From Verrucomicrobiota bacterium (GTDB lineage Bacteria > Verrucomicrobiota > Verrucomicrobiia > Palsa-1439): DNA of 64,000 nucleotides. This document shows positions 8,378 to 16,765 of the stretch, piece after piece. The notes beneath the pieces were generated by a model. The model was given only the letters and a program-made list of their open reading frames with translations, did not search any database and had not been told where the DNA came from. Within the stretch, counting starts at the first letter, position 1. Every line of letters starts with the position of its first letter. The translations under genes and the position numbers were made by a program. The DNA lies in assembly GCA_016871575.1 (NCBI GenBank), contig VHCW01000008.1:1-64000 (forward strand). Reading direction: 5' to 3'.

Positions 8378-9855
8378 GGGGTCCTTGCGAGATCATTATC
8401 GCGGACGGCGCGGAGTTTGGCGGCGAGCTTCGTCTTGAAGGCGTCCACCGCTGAAAGGAGTTCGGGTTTGGTAGCGAGGTTGGTGTATTGCTTCGGGTCG
8501 GCTGCCATGTCGAACACTTCGATCCCCTTCGATGCGTCTTCGTCGTACTGGATGTAAGCCCACTTGTCCTCGCGCAGCAGGAAACCGCGCCGCGAAGGCG
8601 CTACGCTGAATGCCGCGTCGCGCACTGTGTGTGACGGATCGTCGAATATCCGCGAGATGTCTTTTCCTTGGAGACGCGCGGGCACGTCGAGACCACACAG
8701 GCGCGCGGTGGTGGGGAAGAGGTCGAGCAATTCGACGAGCGAATGGCAGACAGCCGGTTTCTTGCCGGGAACCTTGATGATGAGCGGCACCATCGCCGAC
8801 TCGTCGCGCAGGCTGACCTTCGCCCAGAAATCGTGTTCGCCGAGGTGGTAGCCGTGGTCGCTGGTGAAAATGACGATGGTGTTATCCGCCTGCCCGGATT
8901 GTTCCAGCGCATCGAGCACCTTGCCGACCTGCGCATCCATGTAGGCAACGCACGCGTAGTAGCCGTCGAGCGCCTTCTTCTGGCGGCGCACGTCCATCTG
9001 CATGTTCACGCTGGTCTTGTAATTGATGCCGGCCTTGGGAATGTCGTCCCAATCGCCGGGGACCTTGGGGGGCAACGGCAGTTTGTCGTAAGGCTTGAAC
9101 GGCTCGAAATATTTTCTCGGCGCGACGAACGGCACGTGCGGTCGCACAAACCCAATGGCGAGGAAAAACGGTTTGTTCGCGTGTTTCTGGATCAACTCCA
9201 CTGCTTTCACTGCCGTCTTGCCGTCGGAGTGAACCAGATCATCACCGTCGGCCTCGACCACGACGAATGTGTTGCCGCCCACGACCGGTTTCTTGCCGTC
9301 GGGATTGCCCTCCAAGGTCTCGCCATCGCCCGCCGCCTTCCATTCCGGGCCGGGACTGTTGAACTTCTCCGTCCACGACGCCGGGTCGTCCGCGCCATCG
9401 CCGTTGTTGTGGTTGCGTCCGTCGCCGCCGTACTCGATGCCGCCCGGCACGCCCATGTGGTAAATCTTGCTGACGCGGGCGCTGTAGTAGCCGTTGTTCT
9501 TGAAATGCTGCGCCCACGTCGCGCGGTCGCCAATGGCCGGACGCGGGCTGGTGTAGCCGAGCACGCCGGTCGCGTGCGGGTAATAGCCCGACATGAACGA
9601 CGCGCGCGACGGCCCGCAATAGGTGCCCTGGCACAACACGCGCGTGAAACGGACGCCCTGCGCGGCGAGCCGGTCAATGTTCGGCGTCCGGCAAATCTTA
9701 TTCCCGTAGCACGAGAGCGCTGTGTAGGTCAGGTCGTCCGAGATGATGAACAGGACGTTAGGTTTTGACGGCAAGCCCGCGGCTTGGGCAAGTGCCGATG
9801 AAAGGATCACGGCGAGGAGGACGAGACGAAATGAGTGCTGTCTGATCTGGCTCAT
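8374..9855 (-). CDS. Secreted sulfatase, iduronate-2-sulfatase-like
   Basis: Sulfatase related to iduronate-2-sulfatases: KPNVLFIISDDL, TYCGPSRASFMSG and GFVRPHVPFVAP are characteristic. I place the start at ATG 9855 (MSQIRQHSF, 493 residues) rather than the TTG at 9873, because a normal signal peptide (FRLVLLAVILSSALAQAAG) follows directly. The formylglycine cysteine is residue 80 from that start. TSDHGYHLGEHDFW provides the second metal-binding region. It is the second gene of the operon, 25 bp after the nucleoside hydrolase by this start, and overlaps the next sulfatase by 4 bp. The family acts on uronate or other sulfated sugars; the exact substrate is unknown. Confidence 0.92.
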   Translation of the reverse strand: MSQIRQHSFRLVLLAVILSSALAQAAGLPSKPNVLFIISDDLTYTALSCYGNKICRTPNIDRLAAQGVRFTRVLCQGTYCGPSRASFMSGYYPHATGVLGYTSPRPAIGDRATWAQHFKNNGYYSARVSKIYHMGVPGGIEYGGDGRNHNNGDGADDPASWTEKFNSPGPEWKAAGDGETLEGNPDGKKPVVGGNTFVVVEADGDDLVHSDGKTAVKAVELIQKHANKPFFLAIGFVRPHVPFVAPRKYFEPFKPYDKLPLPPKVPGDWDDIPKAGINYKTSVNMQMDVRRQKKALDGYYACVAYMDAQVGKVLDALEQSGQADNTIVIFTSDHGYHLGEHDFWAKVSLRDESAMVPLIIKVPGKKPAVCHSLVELLDLFPTTARLCGLDVPARLQGKDISRIFDDPSHTVRDAAFSVAPSRRGFLLREDKWAYIQYDEDASKGIEVFDMAADPKQYTNLATKPELLSAVDAFKTKLAAKLRAVRDNDLARTP

Positions 9856-9880
9856 GCGCGCACTTCTTCTCAAATGGCTC

Positions 9881-10909
9881 TCATCGTGGCAGCTTGGCAG
9901 GTGGTTCGCAACTCAACTGCACGATCGCTTCGCGCACACGTGTTGTCTGTTCGGGGGTCATCACAAGGAAGCGATGTTGTCCTTTCCCGTCCCTGGACGG
10001 ACGAAACCAAGTGGCGCCATTGTCCTCCACGTTCACAGTGCCCGGCGGCGAGAGGTTGAAGTAACCGCGGTCAGGATAGATTGCGTAGAGCACCGCGGTC
10101 GGATCCCAGGTCGGACGGTCGTGCGGGGGCGGGTTGTACAAATAGTAGGCCTCCTTGAGCGGATGATTCGGAACGTAGTTCAGGTCTTCCTCGATGCTAA
10201 CATGCGGAAACGCGGCGGCCACGCCGATTTCGTAGCCGCTCCAGATAATCGGCGTCGGCCATTGTTTGGCCAGCTTTTGCGCGGCGGGCACGTCCTTGAC
10301 GACGTTGTATTCGAGGTGGCGCGTGTTCCAGTTGACCGTCTGGAACGCTCCCGCCATGATGCTGAGGAACTTCACTTTCTTCGCAATGAGGTCGCGCCCG
10401 TTCAGCGGCGAATGTTCATCGGGCTTGGAGTCGAGCAGCCGCGCGAAGTTGGTGAAGAAACCGACCTGCGCCAGCACCACGCTCTTGTCCGGTTGCGCCG
10501 CGAGAATCTTCCGCAACAAGCCGACTGCTTCCGGCGCGTCCGCGCCGCTCCGCAGGTCGTGAGGGTAACGAAGCGAGCCGTCAGGGTTTTTCTCGTCAGC
10601 GAGTTTGTTGAACTTGCCCGGCTCCGGCGTCGCTCCGTTGCGCACCACGCCGATGGGCGTGTCAGGCGCGCCGAAGAAGGTGTTGACCGCATCGGTGAAC
10701 GCCGCCGCTTGCGGGTGGTCCTTCGTGATCGTCACGGCCAGCAATTCGCACGCGCCGCGTTTCTGGAGGTTGAGAATCATGCAGAGCGCCATTGCGTCGT
10801 CCACATCGTTGCCCATGTCGGTATCGAAAATGAGTTTCACCGGTGCCGCTTGCGCAAACGCCGCGACAAAAACCAAGCTCAAACCAACCATTCCAATATG
10901 TTTATTCAT
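9881..10909 (-). CDS. Exported nucleoside hydrolase-like protein
   Basis: Member of the inosine/uridine-preferring nucleoside hydrolase family (342 residues), which cleaves the N-glycosidic bond of ribonucleosides using Ca2+. The hallmark aspartate cluster is LIFDTDMGNDVDDAMAL just after a signal peptide (residues 1-21, ending FAQA). Export distinguishes it from the cytosolic RihA/B/C enzymes; exported members are common in Planctomycetes and Verrucomicrobia. It is the first gene of the minus-strand operon with four sulfatases, which suggests a role with glycosidic substrates outside the cytoplasm, but that is inference. Confidence 0.88.
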   Translation of the reverse strand: MNKHIGMVGLSLVFVAAFAQAAPVKLIFDTDMGNDVDDAMALCMILNLQKRGACELLAVTITKDHPQAAAFTDAVNTFFGAPDTPIGVVRNGATPEPGKFNKLADEKNPDGSLRYPHDLRSGADAPEAVGLLRKILAAQPDKSVVLAQVGFFTNFARLLDSKPDEHSPLNGRDLIAKKVKFLSIMAGAFQTVNWNTRHLEYNVVKDVPAAQKLAKQWPTPIIWSGYEIGVAAAFPHVSIEEDLNYVPNHPLKEAYYLYNPPPHDRPTWDPTAVLYAIYPDRGYFNLSPPGTVNVEDNGATWFRPSRDGKGQHRFLVMTPEQTTRVREAIVQLSCEPPAKLPR

Positions 10910-10999
10910 GACTTCGAGCCTCCGTTCTCAGACTACCTACAGCCGTGATAACGTCAAGCACAACTACCCCCCACAACTCCATCGCACTCACCTTCCTCC

Positions 11000-11037
11000 T
11001 GCCACATCAATGAAATAGCTATCTCATTGATGTGGCA
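11000..11037. repeat. 38-nt palindrome, copy 1
   Basis: TGCCACATCAATGA (11000-11013) pairs perfectly with TCATTGATGTGGCA (11024-11037) around a 10-nt centre. No T-run follows on either strand, so it is not a typical terminator. The twin lies at 11326-11363. Confidence 0.85.
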
Positions 11038-11325
11038 AATCACTGATTGAGATGATCGCGACTATTCCAGACCGGCAAGGTGGTAACTAACGCGGAGTAA
11101 ACTGCTTTGGGGATGCAGCCATGCTTGTGCCACACAACAATCCTGCTGCCTCCGGTGTTTGAAGGTGACATTTTATAACACGCGGACTTTGTGGGACTTG
11201 GGTTACTTACAAATGGGGTGTCATACCTGCGGTGACCTCGATAGCCTTTCCGATCTTTGTGTCGCAATGCACTGCGAGGACAATGCTCTCCCAAAAACCT
11301 GTGTCACTATATCCTTTCCACCATC

Positions 11326-11363
11326 TGCCACATCAGTGAAATAGGTATTTCATTGATGTGGCA
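11326..11363. repeat. 38-nt palindrome, copy 2
   Basis: TGCCACATCAGTGAAATA (11326-11343) pairs with TATTTCATTGATGTGGCA (11346-11363); the only non-Watson-Crick position is a G opposite T, which would be a wobble in RNA. The copy differs from copy 1 at a few positions, mainly near the centre. It lies about 80 bp beyond the stop of the minus-strand Gfo/Idh/MocA gene. Confidence 0.85.
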
Positions 11364-11443
11364 ACGACGGGAGAAAGATTGGCAGGTTGTCATACGATTC
11401 AATCGGCGCTGTTTGTTTTCAGAGATCGAACAGCACAGCGTTG

Positions 11444-12841
11444 TTATGCGATTTCCCAACCTTTGCGGTAATTTCCTTTGATGAACGGCCCGGCTTCGGG
11501 CAAGCCGGTGGCCTTCATCGCTGCGGCGTCCCACTCGATCGGTTTCTGCGCGCGCAATGAGAGCACGCCCAGCAGCGCGATCTCCGTCAGATGCGCGCCG
11601 TAGGAGAACGGGCTGACGGTTGAGCCGCTGCCTTTGCACGCTGCGAGCCAGTTGCGGTGATGGTCGCCGGAGGGTTTCTTTTTCACCTCGGTTGTTTTCT
11701 TGTATTCGGCGCGGAGCGCTTCGGGGAAAATGCGCGGATGTCCGCCACCGCCATCGCATTGGATGACGCCTTTTTCGCCGACGAACAGGGAAGCGCGCGT
11801 TGGCAACGGAAATGTTCCCAGCGCCTCGTGCGATGGCGGCATGAGGCCGCCATCATACCACGTCATGCGGACCGACGGGAACGTGTAGTAAATGATGGAA
11901 CCGTGCGGCGCAATCTCGCTGTCCATGACCCCGGCGGCGCGCGCCTCGACGCGCGACGGCAACGGCAGATTGAAGGCGCGCACCGCGCTGTTCATGTCGT
12001 GGCAGGCAAAATCGCCAAGAGCGGTCGTGCCAAAGTCCCAGAAGTCGCGCCACGCGACCGGGAAATAGGCCGTGTGAAACGGGCGCTCGTTGCGCGGCCC
12101 CAGCCACAGGTCCCAGTTCACTCCGTCGGGCACGGGCATTTCCTCAGACGGTTTACCGGTCAGAGTTGGATTCCAGCGCCGGGCGCGAACCCAGACGTGA
12201 ATGTCGCGCACCGTGCCGATGATTCCGTCTTGAATGGCCTTGATCGTTTCGCGCGTGCCGAGCGACGAATGCCCCTGGCTGCCGAGTTGCGTGGCCACGC
12301 CGGTTTCCGCGGCCACTTTGGCGACGTGACGGGCTTCCCAGATGTTGTGCGTGAGCGGTTTTTCGCAATAGACGTGTTTGCCGGCGCGCATGGCGATGAC
12401 GCTGGCGTAAGCGTGCAGATGGTCCGGCGTGGCGATGAGCACGGCATCAATTGCCTTCTCCTTTTCCAGCATCTTGCGGAAATCCACGTAGTCGGCGCAA
12501 CGATAGTTCGGTATTTTCTCCGCGTAATGTTTTTCGATCTCCGCCTTCACCGGCAACCGGCCGCCGATCCCCTTGTAGTAAAACTTGTCCAGGCTGAACG
12601 TCTCCGCCGGGTCGGCAATGGCGACGATCTGGGCGTCGTCGAGTTGGAAAAGATTCCGCACGTTTGTCCGGCCTTGTCCGCCGGTGCCGATGATGGCGAT
12701 GTTGACCTTCTCGCTCGGCGGCACAAAACGCGGTCCGCCGAGGACGTGGCGCGGCAGGAAATTGAATGCCGCCACCGCGGTGGCAGCGGTTTTGAGGAAA
12801 TCACGACGTGATGTGGGGTTGGCTGGTTTCATAAGTTTCAT
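11444..12841 (-). CDS. Tat-exported Gfo/Idh/MocA-family oxidoreductase
   Basis: NAD(P)-dependent oxidoreductase-fold protein (465 residues). A Tat signal opens the protein (TSRRDFLKTAATAVAAF). The Rossmann motif follows at NIAIIGTGGQGR, and HVYCEKPLTHN is the conserved EKP region that contributes the catalytic lysine in the family. The start at 12841 is chosen because its ATG overlaps the TGA of the upstream DUF1080 gene (12838-12841) and directly precedes the Tat motif; the frame stays open to 13048 but that stretch is antisense-like shadow. The family acts on sugars or cyclitols; pairing with DUF1080 suggests sugar oxidation linked to glycoside breakdown. Confidence 0.9.
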   Translation of the reverse strand: MKLMKPANPTSRRDFLKTAATAVAAFNFLPRHVLGGPRFVPPSEKVNIAIIGTGGQGRTNVRNLFQLDDAQIVAIADPAETFSLDKFYYKGIGGRLPVKAEIEKHYAEKIPNYRCADYVDFRKMLEKEKAIDAVLIATPDHLHAYASVIAMRAGKHVYCEKPLTHNIWEARHVAKVAAETGVATQLGSQGHSSLGTRETIKAIQDGIIGTVRDIHVWVRARRWNPTLTGKPSEEMPVPDGVNWDLWLGPRNERPFHTAYFPVAWRDFWDFGTTALGDFACHDMNSAVRAFNLPLPSRVEARAAGVMDSEIAPHGSIIYYTFPSVRMTWYDGGLMPPSHEALGTFPLPTRASLFVGEKGVIQCDGGGGHPRIFPEALRAEYKKTTEVKKKPSGDHHRNWLAACKGSGSTVSPFSYGAHLTEIALLGVLSLRAQKPIEWDAAAMKATGLPEAGPFIKGNYRKGWEIA

Positions 12842-13563
12842 AGTTCCTTGATCGAGATGTTGCGGAATTGGATGAGGCTGGAGGCCGGGGACATTTCGCC
12901 GGTCTTGGGGTTCTTGCCGCCGTGATGCTGGAGGCCGATTCTGCCCTTGGCGGGAACACCGGGAAGCTGGGCGTTTTCGATGACGGTCTTGCCGTTGAGC
13001 ACGACCGTGAGCCGGTCGCCTTTCATTGTGATGAGGAAGCTGTTCCATTCGCCCACGGGTTTGTCGGCCCGGACTTTTGGCGTGACACCGGCGCGGACTT
13101 CGGGCGGCATCGTCTTGTCCATCCGGTACCCATAGACTTCACCGGACCCAATGGGCCAGCACCAGATATTGATCTGCGCTTTGCCGATGCCGCGCAGGTA
13201 AATCCCGGAGTCGGCGTTGGGCGTGGGGATTTTGATTTCGTTGCCCTCGGCGTCGCGCTTGTGAGTGCCGTCGGGCAGCACGATCGGCATCGGATAGAGG
13301 CCGGTCGTCTGTTTGAGCCGCCAATCAATCTTGAGGATGAAATCGCCGTATTCTTTCACAGTCCAAAGATTTTTGTCTCGACCGGGCGCCTCGCTGCACG
13401 CGTCGTAGTCAATGACGCCTTCGAGCACCTTCCAGTGGCCGTTGTCACCTTCGGGGACAGTCCAGTGAGTAAGGTCTTTGCCGTTGAACAGCGAAGTGAA
13501 CCCACTGTCGGCGGCGTGGGCAGCGATGACAGTGGCCAGCAGGAGAACAAGAGTGTGTTTCAT
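12838..13563 (-). CDS. Secreted DUF1080 (3-keto-disaccharide hydrolase-type) protein
   Basis: A 241-residue concanavalin-like fold protein of the DUF1080 family, now associated with 3-keto-glycoside hydrolysis. A signal peptide (MKHTLVLLLATVIAAHA) is followed by the typical opening GFTSLFNGKDLTHW. NADSGIYLRG and GEWNSFLITMKGDRLTVVLN are family blocks. Its stop overlaps the start of the Gfo/Idh/MocA gene by 4 bp. Known systems pair an oxidoreductase that makes a 3-keto sugar with this hydrolase, which fits the arrangement; the actual substrate is not known. Confidence 0.88.
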   Translation of the reverse strand: MKHTLVLLLATVIAAHAADSGFTSLFNGKDLTHWTVPEGDNGHWKVLEGVIDYDACSEAPGRDKNLWTVKEYGDFILKIDWRLKQTTGLYPMPIVLPDGTHKRDAEGNEIKIPTPNADSGIYLRGIGKAQINIWCWPIGSGEVYGYRMDKTMPPEVRAGVTPKVRADKPVGEWNSFLITMKGDRLTVVLNGKTVIENAQLPGVPAKGRIGLQHHGGKNPKTGEMSPASSLIQFRNISIKEL

Positions 13564-13653
13564 AAGATTAGGTGGTTATTGGACAAACCGGGAATCGCTT
13601 CAATTCAAAACAATTACTTGGATGCGCCCTGTGAACTGAGAACAATCTGACGA

Positions 13654-15546
13654 TCATTTCTTTTTCTTCTTCTGCTTTGGCGCGCTGGGTTTGGCGCCGA
13701 GGGTTTCGATCAGGCGCGGAACGTAACTGTTGTAACGCCCATCGGGTGACGGGCCATTGGGACTGAAGTTGCGTACCGAGGCGAGGATCGGCTCGGCGCG
13801 GTTCCCCAGCGCCTCAATCGCAACAAGGGCGGGAATGGAGACAAGCACGCCGTTCTTGTCCGCCGGTGCCAATTCCTTCAACGTCGCCAGCGCGGCGGCG
13901 CACGACTCCTTGCTGCCGTGAAGTCCGAGCGCCTGCGCGGCGCCAATGCGGACGAACGGCGAAGCGTCATCGAGTGCCTTGCGCAACGCGGCTTCGTGGG
14001 CGGCAACTGCTTGTTGACCGCGCATGAGGAAACCGAGCGCAGCCCAGTAACGCACCGCGCTGTCGGAATCGGTCAGGCGTTTCGCAAGCGCCGGCACGGC
14101 CTCGGCGTCGAGCGAGGAAGCCAGTTCCGCAGTTTCGAGGATGCGATTGAGCGGATAGGCCGCGTCATCGCGCGCCCAATCGTATGGCGCCCGGCCCGGC
14201 GCGCGGCTGTGTAGTTCGCCCTCCGGCACCAGACAAACATCGCGGACCGCGAGCATGTGATCGCGCAAGGCTTTGCTCAGTCGTTGCTTGATCGCCCGGT
14301 GGTCGGACGACCCGGCAAGATTGCGAACCTCGTCTGGATCGGATTGGAGATCGTACAATTCTTCCGGCGCTTTTGGCACGCGCCAGAAAAGCGATTGCGT
14401 TTCCGTGGTCTTGCCTTGATCGAACAACTCGCGCCAGATGCGGGTCGTGGGTGTTTGAAACTGAAATGTGACATGCTGACCTTGGGAAACGTGCGGAAAG
14501 AAATTCCGCAGATAAACATACCGGCCATCCGTCACACTCCGCACAAGGTCGGGGCGCTCGTCCATCCGTCCGCGCTCGCCGAAGATGTATTGCGGCGGCT
14601 TGACCTGATACGGCCCCGCAAACGCGAATCCTTGCAGCCACGACGGCGGACGAACCCCCGCGAGACTGAGCAGCGTCGGCGCAAGATCCACAAAGTTCAC
14701 CAGACGGTCGGATGCGCCACCCGGCTTGTATTCTTTGGGCGCGAGGTGTTTCCACTTCTTCGGGAAATAGACAACCATCGGCACGTGCAACCCGGAGTTC
14801 GACGGCCATCGTTTGGAGCGCGGCATCCCGCTGCCGTGGTCGCCGTAATAGAAGACAATCGTCTCCCCGGCCAGTCCGGCTTCCTCCAATTCCTTGAGGT
14901 GACGCCCGGCATCGGCATCGGCCGCGCTGACCTTGTCGTAATACTGCGCCCAATCCTGACGGACTTCCGGCGTGTCTGGATGGTAGGCTGGCACGCGAAC
15001 GCGGGCGGGATCGGTCACCGCCTGATGCGGTCGAGTGCGGATTTGGCTTTCGTGGCTCTTGGTGGAGTTGAAGATGGCGAAGAACGGTTGGCCGGCAGCG
15101 CGGTTGCGCCAGTGCGCCTTGCCCGAGGACTCATCCCACAGCGTCTTTGGTTTGACGACATTGTAATCTTCCTTGCTGTTGTTGGTGCAATAGTAACCCG
15201 CCTCGCGGAGAAATTCCGGGTAGAGCTTCAACTGGTTGGGCACCGGCACCATCGAGCGCATGTGCAATCCGCCGCTGCTCGACGGATAGACGCCGCTGAT
15301 GATGGCCGTGCGCGCCGGGGCGCAGACCGGGGCGACCGACCAAGCCCGCTTGAAGATCATCCCTTTCGCGGCCAGCGCGTCAACATTGGGTGTGCGCGCC
15401 AGCTTGTCGCCGTGGCAACCCATTTCCGGACCGTGGTCCTCGCTCGTGATCCAGAGGATGTTGGGCTTCGACGTATCAGCGGCGCGCAATGCCGCTGGCG
15501 ACGCCAGCAGCAGGACAGTGAGGGTGAGCAATGGGAGTTTGTTCAT
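13654..15546 (-). CDS. Secreted sulfatase with C-terminal HEAT-like repeats
   Basis: A 630-residue protein. The start at ATG 15546 (MNKLPLLTLTVLLLASPAA) gives a clean signal peptide and an AGGA ribosome site (AAAAGGAACATCAAC); the frame extends 24 codons upstream without support. The sulfatase domain spans about 28-480: metal pair region WITSEDHGPE, formylglycine C75 in VCAPARTAIISG, and YYGDHGSGMPRSKRW. From about 500 to 610 there are helical HEAT/PBS-like repeats (VPALAKRLTDSDSAVRYWAA, LRKALDDASPFVRIGAAQAL). The tail is poly-lysine. Such fusions occur in Planctomycetes and Verrucomicrobia. The repeats may bind a partner or polymer; that is inference. Confidence 0.9.
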   Translation of the reverse strand: MNKLPLLTLTVLLLASPAALRAADTSKPNILWITSEDHGPEMGCHGDKLARTPNVDALAAKGMIFKRAWSVAPVCAPARTAIISGVYPSSSGGLHMRSMVPVPNQLKLYPEFLREAGYYCTNNSKEDYNVVKPKTLWDESSGKAHWRNRAAGQPFFAIFNSTKSHESQIRTRPHQAVTDPARVRVPAYHPDTPEVRQDWAQYYDKVSAADADAGRHLKELEEAGLAGETIVFYYGDHGSGMPRSKRWPSNSGLHVPMVVYFPKKWKHLAPKEYKPGGASDRLVNFVDLAPTLLSLAGVRPPSWLQGFAFAGPYQVKPPQYIFGERGRMDERPDLVRSVTDGRYVYLRNFFPHVSQGQHVTFQFQTPTTRIWRELFDQGKTTETQSLFWRVPKAPEELYDLQSDPDEVRNLAGSSDHRAIKQRLSKALRDHMLAVRDVCLVPEGELHSRAPGRAPYDWARDDAAYPLNRILETAELASSLDAEAVPALAKRLTDSDSAVRYWAALGFLMRGQQAVAAHEAALRKALDDASPFVRIGAAQALGLHGSKESCAAALATLKELAPADKNGVLVSIPALVAIEALGNRAEPILASVRNFSPNGPSPDGRYNSYVPRLIETLGAKPSAPKQKKKKK

Positions 15547-15837
15547 GTTGATGTTCCTTTTTTCACAGACGGTTCGCAACGGAATCGCTTCAATCGACAT
15601 TGCGCTCACACCGGCCAAGCGAAGTCAAGACCGAACTCCCCCTTAAACGACTCCAATATTTCAAGCCCGGTGAAAATTACCCACGCATCACCCACACAGT
15701 GAAGTCTTCAGGCTTGCCGGCCAAAGGGCTTAGCTGGAGTGTGTGGGTTGATGTGTGGGTTTTCGTTCGTTGAATTTCAGAATGTTCTCTATGTTTCATC
15801 GCAACGAGGCTGAATTGATGATTAGAGTAAAACACCC
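15547..15837. other. Intergenic region with a long inverted repeat
   Basis: No gene seen between the sulfatase start and the tRNA terminator. The main structure is the inverted repeat at 15679-15760 listed separately. Confidence 0.5.
15679..15760. repeat. Inverted repeat, ACCCAC-rich arms
   Basis: ACCCACGCATCACCCACACA (from 15679) matches the complement of the block ending at 15760 (ACCCACACATCAACCCACAC) with one substitution and one extra base. Arms of about 22 bp are separated by 37 bp. No second copy is seen in the window. Confidence 0.6.
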
Positions 15838-15875
15838 ACAAAAACAAGGCCCAGAACGCTCGTTCTGGGCCTCAG
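15838..15875 (-). terminator. Rho-independent terminator of the tRNA gene
   Basis: On the minus strand GGCCCAGAAC, loop GAGC, GTTCTGGGCC is a perfect 10-bp stem, followed by TTGTTTTTG. It begins a few bases after the CCA end of the initiator tRNA. Confidence 0.8.
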
Positions 15876-15878
15876 AAT

Positions 15879-15955
<77 letters not shown>

Positions 15956-15969
15956 ATCAAAATTCGCTG

Positions 15970-16000
15970 TGACCTTAGTGCAAGTGTTCCCGTCCCGTCA
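15970..16000 (-). promoter_or_regulatory. Possible sigma-70-type promoter for tRNA-fMet
   Basis: On the minus strand TTGACG overlaps the permease stop codon (15995-16000), and a weak -10-like TAAGGT follows after 18 bp, roughly 15 bp before the tRNA. Only the -35 is good, so this is a tentative call; transcription from the upstream operon is an alternative. Confidence 0.3.
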
Positions 16001-16765
16001 AGCCTTCTCCTTGCCCCATCGCCGATAGAGAAATCGTTCCCACGGCGAAAACAGAACCTTGTCAGCCAGGAGCCCAATCATAATGATGACCAGCATGATC
16101 CCCACGACCTGTTCCATCGCGTGCAGTTCGCGTCCGTAATGCAACAGATGCCCCAGCCCGAAGCCGGTCAGGATCGTGACGTAAATTTCCGCCGCCATCA
16201 ACGACCGCCACGCGAATGCCCAGCCTTGTTTCATGCCGCTGACGATGAACGGCAGCGACGCGGGGATGATGACTTTGATCCAGGTGTGCAAACCGCGCGA
16301 CCCCATCGTGCGGGCGGCGCGGATGTAAATGGGCGACACGTTGCGCACGCCCGCGTCGGTGGCCAGGATCACCGACCAGAGCGAACCCATGATGACGATG
16401 AAAAACATTGCCGTCTCGGTTTGGCCGAACCACAACAACGCCAGCGGCACCCAGCAGACGCTCGGCAGCGTCTGCAACCCCAGCGCCAACATGCCGACGG
16501 TGTCTTCCATGAACTTGAAGCGCGCGTTGAGCAAGCCGAGCGGCAACCCGGCGGCGAGTCCCACCAAGTAGCCGAGCAGGAGCCGCCGCAGGGTGACGCC
16601 GCTCGCGTCCAGCAGCGTCCCATCCCAGAGGGACTTTCCGAGGTAGAGCGCCACGCGCGATGGCGGCGGCACGAAGATTTCCGGGATCAACCCGACGCGC
16701 ACGAGGATTTCCCAGACCACCGCAAACACGGCAAAAATAACGAGCGCGTGCATCCAGCGTTTCAT
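15998..16765 (-). CDS. ABC transporter permease, sulfonate/nitrate/taurine type
   Basis: A 255-residue inner-membrane permease of the binding-protein-dependent family (SsuC/TauC/NrtB-like), with about six hydrophobic helices starting at residue 8. The EAA-like loop is at ARTMGSRGLHTWIKVIIPAS followed by LPFIVSGMKQGWAFAWRSL. Its start overlaps the stop of the ATPase gene (16762-16765). It would form the membrane channel with the ATPase and lipoprotein next to it. Gene context with cysteine/methionine enzymes favours an organosulfur substrate over nitrate. Confidence 0.9.
   Translation of the reverse strand: MKRWMHALVIFAVFAVVWEILVRVGLIPEIFVPPPSRVALYLGKSLWDGTLLDASGVTLRRLLLGYLVGLAAGLPLGLLNARFKFMEDTVGMLALGLQTLPSVCWVPLALLWFGQTETAMFFIVIMGSLWSVILATDAGVRNVSPIYIRAARTMGSRGLHTWIKVIIPASLPFIVSGMKQGWAFAWRSLMAAEIYVTILTGFGLGHLLHYGRELHAMEQVVGIMLVIIMIGLLADKVLFSPWERFLYRRWGKEKA

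Larger units (their letters stand above)
10910..11443. other. 534-bp intergenic region bracketed internally by twin palindromes
   Basis: No convincing gene. It contains two near-identical 38-nt palindromes (11000-11037 and 11326-11363) and 288 bp between them with no recognised coding or RNA gene. The composition of the spacer is more AT-rich than the flanking genes. The promoter of the nucleoside hydrolase/sulfatase operon must lie between 10910 and about 11000 on the minus strand. Confidence 0.6.

Noticed and set aside
11040-11294. An 84-codon minus-strand frame between the twin palindromes
   Set aside because: No recognisable domain, no ribosome site seen, and the frame is short; kept only as a possibility in the twin-palindrome finding.
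12842-13048. Extension of the Gfo/Idh/MocA gene upstream
   Set aside because: It lies over the DUF1080 gene in another frame. The Tat motif begins shortly after ATG 12841.
14257-15702. A 481-codon plus-strand open frame antisense to the HEAT-type sulfatase
   Set aside because: No domain and no ribosome site; shadow of the minus-strand gene.
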